Positions 42,772 to 49,914 of a DNA stretch of 64,000 nucleotides are shown here, in pieces. This stretch comes from CALBPI01 sp963922335 (lineage in GTDB: Bacteria > Pseudomonadota > Gammaproteobacteria > Steroidobacterales > Woeseiaceae). Where the stretch lies: the NCBI GenBank assembly GCA_963922335.1, contig CAWUIB010000001.1:496001-560000 (forward strand), given 5' to 3'. Every line of letters begins with the position of its first letter. The stretch's first letter is position 1. A program made the position numbers and the translations under genes. The notes under the pieces were generated by a model. That model was not told where the DNA came from. It did not search any database and saw only the letters and a list, made by a program, of their open reading frames with translations.

Positions 42772-44117
42772 GAAACCTGAAATTACTCGCAATCACAGCC
42801 GCTCTCCTGCTGCTCGGATTCGCGCAGCCCGTTGTGCAGGCACAGGAAGATGACGAGCCGCCGAGGCGCGAAACCAAGCGCGCCGAAACCCTGTCCAAGG
42901 CAGTTTACGAGGACCTTACCGAGGCGCAGGAAGCCATCGATGCAGAGCCTCAGGATCTGGCAACGGCAACCCGAATCGTCAATAACCTGCTCAGTGACGA
43001 CATCACCGACTTCGAGCGTGGGAATGTTCTGAACTTCAAAGGGTTTCTGGAATACACCCGCGGCAACAACGTTGCGGCGATTCGCGCGTATGAGGAGATG
43101 ATTCAAATCGAATCGCTCGAGCCGGGTACGGTGCAAGGAACGGTCTACACGATCGCGCAGCTGTACGCTCAGGAAGAGAACTATCCGAAAACGATTGAGT
43201 ACCTCAATCGCTGGTTTGAAACCGCGACAAATCCGGCGCCTGACGCTTACATTTTGCTCGCCCAGTCGTATGCGCAGCTCGAGCAATACCAACAAATGAT
43301 CCAGCCTATCGACAGTGCGATTGCGAAGGCGAGGGAGCGTGACCAGAGCCCGAAAGAGGAGTGGTTCAACCTCAAGTACTACGCGTGCTACCAGATGGAA
43401 AATTTCAACTGCGTACGTGACACCCTCAAGATCCTGATCGCAGGTTGGCCCAAGAAAACCTATTGGCTCCAGCTTGCGGGTATCTTCAACGAGCTTGAGG
43501 AAGAACGCAGCATGTTGGCCATCTACGAGGCGGCTTACACAGACGGGCTGCTGACGACAGAATCCGAACTTGTCACCATGGCTCAGTTATACCTGCAGGG
43601 CGAAGTCCCGTTCGCGGCGGCTCGGGTTCTGGAGTCTGGAATGGAAAGCGGCACAATCAGCCAGAACGCCAAGAACTACCGCTTGCTGTCGCAAGCCTGG
43701 ACCTTGGCACGAGACGACGAGAAGGCCATTCCGGCGCTCCGTGAAGCTGCAAAACTCTCTGATGACGGTGATGTCGGCGCCGGGCTTGCCATCGCGTTTC
43801 TCAACACGGAGCGGTACGGTGAATGTATCGATGCTGGGGAAGATGCAATCCAGAAGGGTGGTCTCCAGCGCCCCGATGACGTGCAAGTCACGATCGGCAT
43901 GTGTCAGTACAACCTCGATCGATTGACCGCAGCTCGCCGCACCTTTAACCGGGTTGCATCAACGGGTAGCGATCGGAACAAGCGTCTGGCGAGACAGTGG
44001 ATGAGCGTGATCGACAGCGATCTCACGATCCTCGAAGACCTGCGTCAGCTGAGACGCTCGGTCGAAGAGGCGAAAAAGCGCAATTCGGTACCGGCCAGCG
44101 AAGAAGCGGCACCCTAA
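42768..44117 (+). CDS. Periplasmic TPR protein of the TonB cluster
   Basis: A 449-residue protein with a signal peptide (about 1-25, ending VVQAQ) followed by a chain of tetratricopeptide-like helix pairs, for example GFLEYTRGNNVAAIRAYEEM and IAQLYAQEENYPKTIEYLNRWF. TPR proteins end the TonB2 clusters of Vibrio-like bacteria, where they are thought to aid TonB function. ATGA overlap with tonB. A strong terminator 22 bases later marks the end of the six-gene unit. No enzyme motif seen. Confidence 0.85.
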   Translation: MRNLKLLAITAALLLLGFAQPVVQAQEDDEPPRRETKRAETLSKAVYEDLTEAQEAIDAEPQDLATATRIVNNLLSDDITDFERGNVLNFKGFLEYTRGNNVAAIRAYEEMIQIESLEPGTVQGTVYTIAQLYAQEENYPKTIEYLNRWFETATNPAPDAYILLAQSYAQLEQYQQMIQPIDSAIAKARERDQSPKEEWFNLKYYACYQMENFNCVRDTLKILIAGWPKKTYWLQLAGIFNELEEERSMLAIYEAAYTDGLLTTESELVTMAQLYLQGEVPFAAARVLESGMESGTISQNAKNYRLLSQAWTLARDDEKAIPALREAAKLSDDGDVGAGLAIAFLNTERYGECIDAGEDAIQKGGLQRPDDVQVTIGMCQYNLDRLTAARRTFNRVASTGSDRNKRLARQWMSVIDSDLTILEDLRQLRRSVEEAKKRNSVPASEEAAP

Positions 44118-44138
44118 TTGATTTGTGAAGATAAACGG

Positions 44139-44176
44139 GGGCGGTGCCTGGCGGGCGCCGCCCCTTAGTTTTTTTG
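44139..44176 (+). terminator. Strong terminator of the TonB cluster
   Basis: Eleven-bp GC-rich stem GGGGCGGTGCC / GGCGCCGCCCC with one G-U pair, then TTAGTTTTTTT. It lies between the TPR gene and the ferredoxin ATG at 44187. Textbook intrinsic terminator. Confidence 0.88.
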
Positions 44177-44186
44177 GAAGAGTACG

Positions 44187-44504
44187 ATGCCAAAGATAAT
44201 TTTCATCGAGAACGATGAGCACAAGGAAGTGGAAGTGGATACGGGCTACACCGTGATGGAAGCGGCCGTCAATAATGGTGTTAACAGCATCCTGGCTGAG
44301 TGTGGTGGCGCGTGTGCTTGCGCTACCTGCCATGCGTACATCGACGCTGCCTGGGTGAACAAGTTACCGCCGATGGACGACATGGAAGACAGCATGCTTG
44401 ACGCTGCCTATGAGCGAAAAGAGTCGAGCCGGCTGACCTGCCAAATCGAAGTAACCGACGAACTCGACGGTCTCGTCGTCCACGTTGCCGACAACGAGAG
44501 CTGA
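44187..44504 (+). CDS. fdx: [2Fe-2S] ferredoxin, adrenodoxin/Isc type
   Basis: A 105-residue soluble electron carrier. Cluster cysteines follow the C-x5-C-x2-C...C pattern at C39, C45, C48 and C85 (ECGGACACATCHAYI, RLTCQI); an additional C43 lies within the loop. This is the ISC-type ferredoxin that feeds Fe-S assembly or P450s. It is not in an isc operon here. Only 10 bases separate the preceding T-run and its ATG, so either read-through or a promoter inside the terminator region drives it. Its end is 3 bases from the convergent acyl-CoA dehydrogenase. Confidence 0.92.
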   Translation: MPKIIFIENDEHKEVEVDTGYTVMEAAVNNGVNSILAECGGACACATCHAYIDAAWVNKLPPMDDMEDSMLDAAYERKESSRLTCQIEVTDELDGLVVHVADNES

Positions 44505-44507
44505 GGT

Positions 44508-45671
44508 TTACCGCAAACCCGTCTCGTTCCGAGCAATCACCATTCGCTGGATCTCGCTCGTTCCTTCGTAGATTTCTGTAATTTTTGCGTCTCTGAAATA
44601 GCGCTCTACAGGCATTTCCTTGCTGTATCCCATACCTCCATGCATCTGCACCGCGGCATGCGTAATGAACATGGCGGCCTCTGAGGCATACAGTTTGGCA
44701 ATACTGGCGTTTAGCGTGTTTCTTGCGCCTGTCTTCTTGGCGGCATCCTTCGACCACGCGGCCTGCAGCGTCAATAGTCGGGCAGCTTCCAGTTTCATTT
44801 TCATATCAGCAATTTTCGACTGATTCATCTGGAACGAGCCGATCGGCGAACCAAAGGCGACGCGCTCTTTTGCGTAAGCAATGCTGGCTTCATAAGCAGC
44901 ACGGGCAATTCCCACGGCTTGGGCGGCGATTCCGATTCTGCCAGCATCCAGAACGGTCATAGCGATTTTGAAACCCTGTCCTTCGTTACCAAGACGACAC
45001 TCGACCGGGCACTCATAGTCGGTGAGTTCCACCTCGCAAGTGGCGGAAGCTCGAATGCCGAGCTTAGGCTCGGTTTTTCCTCGAGCGAATCCAGGCTTCT
45101 CAGTGTCGATGATGAAGGCAGAGACACCGCCGGCGCCTGCGTCCGCGTCGGTCATCGCAAACAGCACCAGATACTTTGCAACAGGGCCGGAGGTAATCCA
45201 GGACTTTTTGGCGTTTATCACATAGTGACTGCCGTCTGCCGATAACACCGCGCGAGAGCGCATATTGCTGCTGTCTGATCCTGACTGGGGCTCGGTTAGT
45301 GCATATGCACCAATGGCTTGTCCGCTTGCCACAGGCGACACATATCCGGCTTTCTGTTCATCAGTGCCGAACAGCATGATCCCGGTCCCATACAGCGAGT
45401 TGTTCACCGAAATAATGGTGCTATGCGCGCCATCTGCAGCAGCGATCTCTTCCATCATCAGCGCATACGAAACCGCATCTAGCCCGGCGCCCCCGAGGGA
45501 CTCCGGCACCTCGATACCCATGAAGCCCAGCTCTCCGGCCTTGGCGATCGTATCCGAGGGAAAAGCGCCGCTGGCGTCGTACTCGGCAGCAACCGGGACG
45601 ATCTCGCTTTGGGCGAAATCTCTGGCTGCCGCTTGAATCATTTGTTGTTCTTCTGTGAGTTGGAAGTCCAC
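44508..45671 (-). CDS. Acyl-CoA dehydrogenase (short/medium chain type)
   Basis: A 387-residue flavoenzyme of beta-oxidation. The middle domain has YALTEPQSGSDSSNMRSRA and NAKKSWITSGPVAKY; the C-terminal ending EIYEGTSEIQRMVIARNE carries the catalytic glutamate of the SCAD/MCAD class. It passes electrons to ETF, encoded 0.7 kb away. A 9-bp perfect AT-rich inverted repeat sits 34 bases before its ATG as a possible operator. Chain-length preference not readable by eye. Confidence 0.92.
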   Translation of the reverse strand: MDFQLTEEQQMIQAAARDFAQSEIVPVAAEYDASGAFPSDTIAKAGELGFMGIEVPESLGGAGLDAVSYALMMEEIAAADGAHSTIISVNNSLYGTGIMLFGTDEQKAGYVSPVASGQAIGAYALTEPQSGSDSSNMRSRAVLSADGSHYVINAKKSWITSGPVAKYLVLFAMTDADAGAGGVSAFIIDTEKPGFARGKTEPKLGIRASATCEVELTDYECPVECRLGNEGQGFKIAMTVLDAGRIGIAAQAVGIARAAYEASIAYAKERVAFGSPIGSFQMNQSKIADMKMKLEAARLLTLQAAWSKDAAKKTGARNTLNASIAKLYASEAAMFITHAAVQMHGGMGYSKEMPVERYFRDAKITEIYEGTSEIQRMVIARNETGLR

Positions 45672-45704
45672 TTGTTGAGTCTCCAGACGACGTTTCGCAA
45701 CCCT

Positions 45705-45728
45705 AAATTTTAATCTGGTTTAAAATTT
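45705..45728. promoter_or_regulatory. AT-rich inverted repeat between divergent genes
   Basis: AAATTTTAA-tctggt-TTAAAATTT, perfect over nine bases per arm. It lies in the 148-base gap between the acyl-CoA dehydrogenase (minus) and the peroxiredoxin (plus). It is placed near where the minus-strand promoter should be. Possibly a TetR-type or fatty-acid-responsive operator, but it does not match the PsrA or FadR consensus I know. Confidence 0.45.
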
Positions 45729-45819
45729 TTGCAATGCAGCATTCGTTGATTTGACTGAATATCCGCTACTATCCGTGCCGGAAAACAAGGTTGTCTCAAG
45801 ACTGACAAGGAGCACACGA

Positions 45820-46302
45820 ATGACGATTTCAAACGGCGACAAAATGCCAGCCGGAAACTTCGGAGTCATGACCGAAAACGGACCATCGGGTCTGTCTGCA
45901 GAAGCACTTTTCACCGGTAAGAAAGTAGTGCTCATCTCTGTGCCCGGCGCGTTCACACCGACTTGTTCCATGAATCATCTACCTGGATTTGTCGAGCATG
46001 CGCAGGCATTCAAGGACAAAGGCGTGGACACCATCGCTTGCATGGCGGTGAATGATGTCTTCGTCATGGACGCCTGGGGTAAGGACCGGTCCACCGGCGA
46101 TGACGTCGTTATGCTCGCGGATGGCAATGGCGACTACACACGAGCGTTGGGGTTGGAGTTGGACGCGACCGGGTTCGGCATGGGCATGCGCGGGCAGCGT
46201 TTCGCGATCGTCGTCGAGGACAACGTCGCAACTCATGTTGCGGTAGAAGCGCCCGGCGACTTTAAGGTTAGCGCTGCAGAGGCTGTCCTCGAAGCGCTTT
46301 AG
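45820..46302 (+). CDS. Type II (Prx5-like) peroxiredoxin
   Basis: A 160-residue thiol peroxidase. The peroxidatic cysteine is C49 in PGAFTPTCSMNHLPGF and a second cysteine is C74 (TIACMAVND), the spacing of type II/Prx5 enzymes. Reduced by glutaredoxin or thioredoxin in relatives. AAGGAG precedes the ATG at 45820; the earlier frame crosses the promoter region. No fused glutaredoxin domain. Confidence 0.93.
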   Translation: MTISNGDKMPAGNFGVMTENGPSGLSAEALFTGKKVVLISVPGAFTPTCSMNHLPGFVEHAQAFKDKGVDTIACMAVNDVFVMDAWGKDRSTGDDVVMLADGNGDYTRALGLELDATGFGMGMRGQRFAIVVEDNVATHVAVEAPGDFKVSAAEAVLEAL

Positions 46303-46319
46303 TTGGGTGATTCGATGAG

Positions 46320-46356
46320 GTAACAGGCCGGGCAGGGCGACCACCCGGCCTGTTAC
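46320..46356. terminator. Bidirectional hairpin between peroxiredoxin and etfA
   Basis: Thirteen-bp perfect stem GTAACAGGCCGGG / CCCGGCCTGTTAC with an 11-base loop, in the gap between two convergent genes. The T-tail is weak on both sides, yet the length and location fit a shared terminator. Confidence 0.7.
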
Positions 46357-46365
46357 TGTTCGGAT

Positions 46366-47307
46366 TTAGCCGATTTCCGCTTCGATCTCGGGAATGACTT
46401 TAAACAGGTCGCCGACGAGACCAATGTCGGCTATCTCGAAAATAGGCGCATCTTCGTCTTTATTGATCGCGACAATCGTGCCTGCGTCTTTGATGCCGGT
46501 CAGGTGCTGGATCGCGCCGGAGATTCCAAACGCCATATACAGCTCGGGGGCGATAATCTTGCCCGTCTGTCCCACCTGCAATTCATTCGGAACGTAGCCT
46601 GCGTCTACCGCGGCTCGTGAGGCACCCACTGCCGCTCCCATCTTGTCGGCCAGGCCAAATATGATCGAGAACGCGTCCTCACTGCCTAGCGCACGTCCAC
46701 CTGACACAACGCGTGCGGCGGTTTGAAGATCTGGGCGATCAGAAGCGCCCGACTGGACACCTACAAACCGCGTGTGTGCCGGGATGTCGGTTTCTGTCGA
46801 GAGCGTTTCTACGGGCGCAGCGGCCTGTTCACCAACCGCTTTATAGGAAGCGGCGCGTACTGTGCCGACAACCTTATAACCCTCGGCAACCTTAACGGTT
46901 GTGATCGCGTTGCCTGCATAGATCGGACGTTTGAAGGTTCGCCCGTCTACCACGTCCATGATGTCGGATAGCTGGTTGACGCCGAGAAGTGCTGCGACGC
47001 GCGGGGTCACGTCCTTGCCGAAAGTTGTCGAAGGACCAAACACGTAGTCGTAGTTCTCGGCTGCCGCTGCGATTTGCGGTGCCAGGACCGCCGCTAGTGG
47101 TGCGGCGTTTTCTGCGCGTTCGATCGTCACCACTTTCGTGACGCCGTCGAGCTTCGCAGCCGCATCGGCTACGGCGCCGGCGTTATCCGATAGCACCAGA
47201 ATATCAATTTGGTCAGCGCCGACCTGTGATGCACATGCAACACATTTGGCAGTCGCGGGATTGAGCGTGCCGTTTGCGTGTTCGGCGATAATCAGTATCG
47301 AAGTCAT
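46366..47307 (-). CDS. etfA: Electron transfer flavoprotein alpha subunit
   Basis: A 313-residue subunit that holds FAD; the C-terminal binding region has VVSGGRALGSEDAFSI, GQTGKIIAPELYMAFGISGAIQH and DAPIFEIADIGLVGDLFK. It accepts electrons from acyl-CoA dehydrogenases such as the two encoded nearby. It starts at a TAATG junction with etfB. Confidence 0.96.
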   Translation of the reverse strand: MTSILIIAEHANGTLNPATAKCVACASQVGADQIDILVLSDNAGAVADAAAKLDGVTKVVTIERAENAAPLAAVLAPQIAAAAENYDYVFGPSTTFGKDVTPRVAALLGVNQLSDIMDVVDGRTFKRPIYAGNAITTVKVAEGYKVVGTVRAASYKAVGEQAAAPVETLSTETDIPAHTRFVGVQSGASDRPDLQTAARVVSGGRALGSEDAFSIIFGLADKMGAAVGASRAAVDAGYVPNELQVGQTGKIIAPELYMAFGISGAIQHLTGIKDAGTIVAINKDEDAPIFEIADIGLVGDLFKVIPEIEAEIG

Positions 47308-48056
47308 TACAAGAGCCCCTTATCTTTCATTGCGCTTACCAGCGCTGCTGCATCCTCCACCATGATGCCCTTACTGCGCTGCTCCGGCGGTGCGAAATGG
47401 GTAACGGCGAATGCATTGTCTGCAGATATGCCGAGACTGCTCGCTTCAATGGTATCCAGCGGTTTCTTCTTCGCTTTCATGATGTCCGGAAGCTTGACGT
47501 AGCGAGGCTCGTTCAGGCGCAGATCGACAGTGATAACGCCCGGTAAATCAATCTCGATGGTTTCAAGACCTGCATCGACCTCGCGGGTTACTTTCGCTGT
47601 CGACCCGTCAATGACGACCTCCGATGCAAAAGTCGCTTGCGGACGCTGCCACAGCGCAGCCAACATCTGCCCGGTCTGGTTGTTGTCATTATCGATCGCC
47701 TGCTTGCCGAGCATGACGAGCTCAGCGCCTTCTTTCTCGGCAACAGCGAGCATAGCGCGCGCTGCGTTTAGCGGATCCAATCCAGATTCCGTTTCGATCA
47801 GGATCGCCCGATCAGCGCCCATCGCCAGTCCCGTTCGAAGTTGCTGTTGCGCATCCGATGTGCCGATGGATACCACGATAACTTCGCTGGCTTCACCACG
47901 CTCTTTGATCCGGAGTGCTTCCTCAAGAGCGATTTCGTCGAACGGGTTGATTGACATCTTCACGCCGTCCGTTTCTACGCCACTTCCGTCCGACTTCACC
48001 CGAATACGTACGTTGTAATCGACAACGCGTTTCAGGCCGACAATGATCTTTTCCAC
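47307..48056 (-). CDS. etfB: Electron transfer flavoprotein beta subunit
   Basis: A 249-residue AMP-binding partner of EtfA. The N-terminus is KIIVGLKRVVDYNVRIRVK, the ETF-beta signature is VTREVDAGLETIEIDLPGVITVDLRLNEPRY, and GKQAIDNDNNQTGQMLA is conserved. GTG start with AGGAG about 6 bases upstream. First gene of etfBA. Confidence 0.96.
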   Translation of the reverse strand: MEKIIVGLKRVVDYNVRIRVKSDGSGVETDGVKMSINPFDEIALEEALRIKERGEASEVIVVSIGTSDAQQQLRTGLAMGADRAILIETESGLDPLNAARAMLAVAEKEGAELVMLGKQAIDNDNNQTGQMLAALWQRPQATFASEVVIDGSTAKVTREVDAGLETIEIDLPGVITVDLRLNEPRYVKLPDIMKAKKKPLDTIEASSLGISADNAFAVTHFAPPEQRSKGIMVEDAAALVSAMKDKGLL

Positions 48057-48319
48057 TAAGTGCTCCTGTTGGTCGACTGTCCCAAGCCGACGACAATTTA
48101 AGGACGGTTAAAAAAACCGCGCGATATTGTCTCTGAGGCCCGCGATGACGACAAGTTCGACAGCGAAAATCCCGGAGCGAGATCCGCGCACCTGGGCGCT
48201 TCGCGGTTTCGGAGCAGCTCCATAGGTCGGAACTGAGGGGATGATTCAGGCTCAGGAATGATCATCGAAAAGTGTTTTTAAACAATTGGATATCATGTAT
48301 TCCTAACTATTCTTCGAGA
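48057..48319. other. Intergenic region between etfB and the candidate RNA
   Basis: No gene seen. It must hold the minus-strand etfBA promoter. It also contains a plus-strand TTGGAT (48286) - 16 - TATTCT (48308) promoter-like pair, preceded by A/T-rich DNA, that could drive the RNA downstream. Confidence 0.4.
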
Positions 48320-48614
48320 AAGTGAGGGCAGGTGGAGTACCATTTTCTGCTGGGGCTGGTATGTTCTCGCGGTGGCACGTCGTTGCTTCGCTGCATTGCA
48401 GCAAAAGAGCGCAAACGGTTGTCGTAACGTTGGACCCCGGTTGCAGACAATAAACCTGGCGCGGCTTCACCATCGGTATTCGAGAAGCACGACATGCTTT
48501 GACGACCAGGCACGACGCCGGGCGTCCTAGCCAACGCAAGGTGTCAAGCAATCCGCATTTCTCCGTGCGGACCCGACCCGGGATGCAGCAAGTCTGCGTC
48601 CCGGGTTTTTTTTA
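48320..48614 (+). ncRNA. Candidate structured non-coding RNA of unknown family
   Basis: About 295 bases without a plus-strand gene, running from a promoter-like pair at 48286-48313 to a very strong terminator at 48577-48614. Hairpins include GCTGC-att-GCAGC (48390-48402), GACGC-cgg-GCGTC, CCGCA/TGCGG just before the terminator, and a long-range pairing 48374-48383 with 48489-48498 (8 Watson-Crick pairs, one wobble, one mismatch). I compared it with 6S, tmRNA, RNase P and 4.5S features from memory and found none. It may be an independent sRNA or a regulated leader of alaA. The boundary at 48320 is estimated. Confidence 0.45.
48577..48614 (+). terminator. Very strong intrinsic terminator before alaA
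   Basis: Twelve-bp stem CCCGGGATGCAG / CTGCGTCCCGGG (one G-U pair), five-base loop CAAGT, then nine Ts. No plus-strand protein gene lies upstream for it to terminate, which points to a non-coding transcript or an attenuated leader. Confidence 0.92.
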
Positions 48615-48675
48615 GCTGGCCATGCACACGCATGATGATAACCTCGCGGTAGTCTGTTTTTTCTTGGTAATACAC

Positions 48676-49911
48676 ATGCTCACGGTAGGTGCCAGCGATC
48701 GTCTGGATGACGTTCGCTATGAAATTCGAGGCGCATTGTCGCGTCGTGCGCACGAGTTGGAAAAGCTGGGGCACGAAGTCGTTCATCTCAACATTGGCAA
48801 CCCAGGGCGGTTTGGATTCCGTACGCCAGAGACCATGCGACTTGCCATGATCGAAAACCTGCCGCAGGCCGAGCCTTACTGCCATCAAAAGGGCATTTTT
48901 CCGGCTCGCGAAGCCGTGGTGATGCAACAGCAGAGCAGGGGGGTCATGGATGTCTCCGCCGAGGAGGTCTTCATTGGGAACGGTGTCTCCGAACTGATCG
49001 ATCTGACACTTCGCGGGTTGCTGAACCTGGGTGATGAGGTTCTGGTGCCGAGTCCGACCTACCCGCTCTGGACGGCCTCGGTTACGTTGAACGGTGGCAA
49101 GGCCGTGCATTACCCCTGTCATCCAGATGCGGGGTTCATTCCGAGCATCGAGGATATCAGGGCGCTGGTTACCGCACGCACACGAGCTATAGTCCTGATC
49201 AATCCGAATAATCCGACAGGCGCCGTTTACCCCAAATCGTTGCTCTCGGATATCGCAGCGCTGGCACGCGAGCATGGACTCGTGATCATGTCAGATGAGA
49301 TTTACGATCAAATGCTCTTTGAAGATGCCGAGTTCATTCCGATGGCGACGGTTGCCGGCGGCGCGATGTGCATCACGTATGGTGGACTGTCGAAGGTCTA
49401 TCGTGCCTGTGGATATCGTGTGGGATGGTGTTCGATAAGCGGACACACAAAAGACTCGCAGGATTACCTTGAAGGACTCGAATTACTTGCCGCATTGCGT
49501 CTGTGTAGCAACGTATCGGGACAATGGGCGGTACAAACAGCACTCGGTGGCTATCAAAGCATTTTTGAGCTTACGCGTCCGGGCGGCCGGCTCTTCGAAA
49601 CACGACAGTTAATTGTCGACGCGGTCGAGCGCAGCCGATGGTTGAAGCTCGTTAAACCCTCAGGTGCCATGTATGCGTTTGTCGGTGTAGACGACCAGGC
49701 TATTCCCGGTTTCGACGATGAAGAGTTCGCGCTCAAGTTGCTGGAAGACCAGCATGTGCTCCTCGCCCCGGGAAGCAGCTTTAATACCGGCTATCGCAAT
49801 CACTTCCGCATCACGCTCTTACCGCGCGCTGAATTAATGGCCGAAGTGTTCAGACGCATCGAGCTCGTGCTCGCTGAGATGGCCGAGGCCTCTACCGCGA
49901 AGTCCGCCTGA
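48676..49911 (+). CDS. alaA: Alanine-synthesising aminotransferase (AlaA-like)
   Basis: A 411-residue fold-type I PLP enzyme, probably glutamate-pyruvate transaminase. Segment by segment it follows E. coli AlaA: YEIRGALSRRAHELEK, LNIGNPGRFGF, IGNGVSELIDL, INPNNPTGAVYPK, DEIYDQMLF, the PLP lysine in GGLSKVYRACGYR, and TALGGYQSI. The ATG at 48676 fits the AlaA N-terminus best, although no strong ribosome-binding site precedes it; an upstream ATG at 48622 would add 18 unrelated residues. The gene stands right after a terminator with no gene before it. Confidence 0.88.
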   Translation: MLTVGASDRLDDVRYEIRGALSRRAHELEKLGHEVVHLNIGNPGRFGFRTPETMRLAMIENLPQAEPYCHQKGIFPAREAVVMQQQSRGVMDVSAEEVFIGNGVSELIDLTLRGLLNLGDEVLVPSPTYPLWTASVTLNGGKAVHYPCHPDAGFIPSIEDIRALVTARTRAIVLINPNNPTGAVYPKSLLSDIAALAREHGLVIMSDEIYDQMLFEDAEFIPMATVAGGAMCITYGGLSKVYRACGYRVGWCSISGHTKDSQDYLEGLELLAALRLCSNVSGQWAVQTALGGYQSIFELTRPGGRLFETRQLIVDAVERSRWLKLVKPSGAMYAFVGVDDQAIPGFDDEEFALKLLEDQHVLLAPGSSFNTGYRNHFRITLLPRAELMAEVFRRIELVLAEMAEASTAKSA

Positions 49912-49914
49912 AAG

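Noticed and set aside
48303..48551. Minus-strand ORFs of 82 and 75 codons between etfB and alaA
   Set aside because: They show no recognisable motifs, no clear ribosome-binding site, and a composition like other antisense shadows. The plus-strand terminator better explains the region.
48320..48614. Identification as 6S RNA, tmRNA, RNase P RNA or 4.5S RNA
   Set aside because: The tmRNA tag and acceptor arms, the RNase P core blocks, the 4.5S GGAAG-AGCAGC loop and the 6S bubble were all looked for and not seen.
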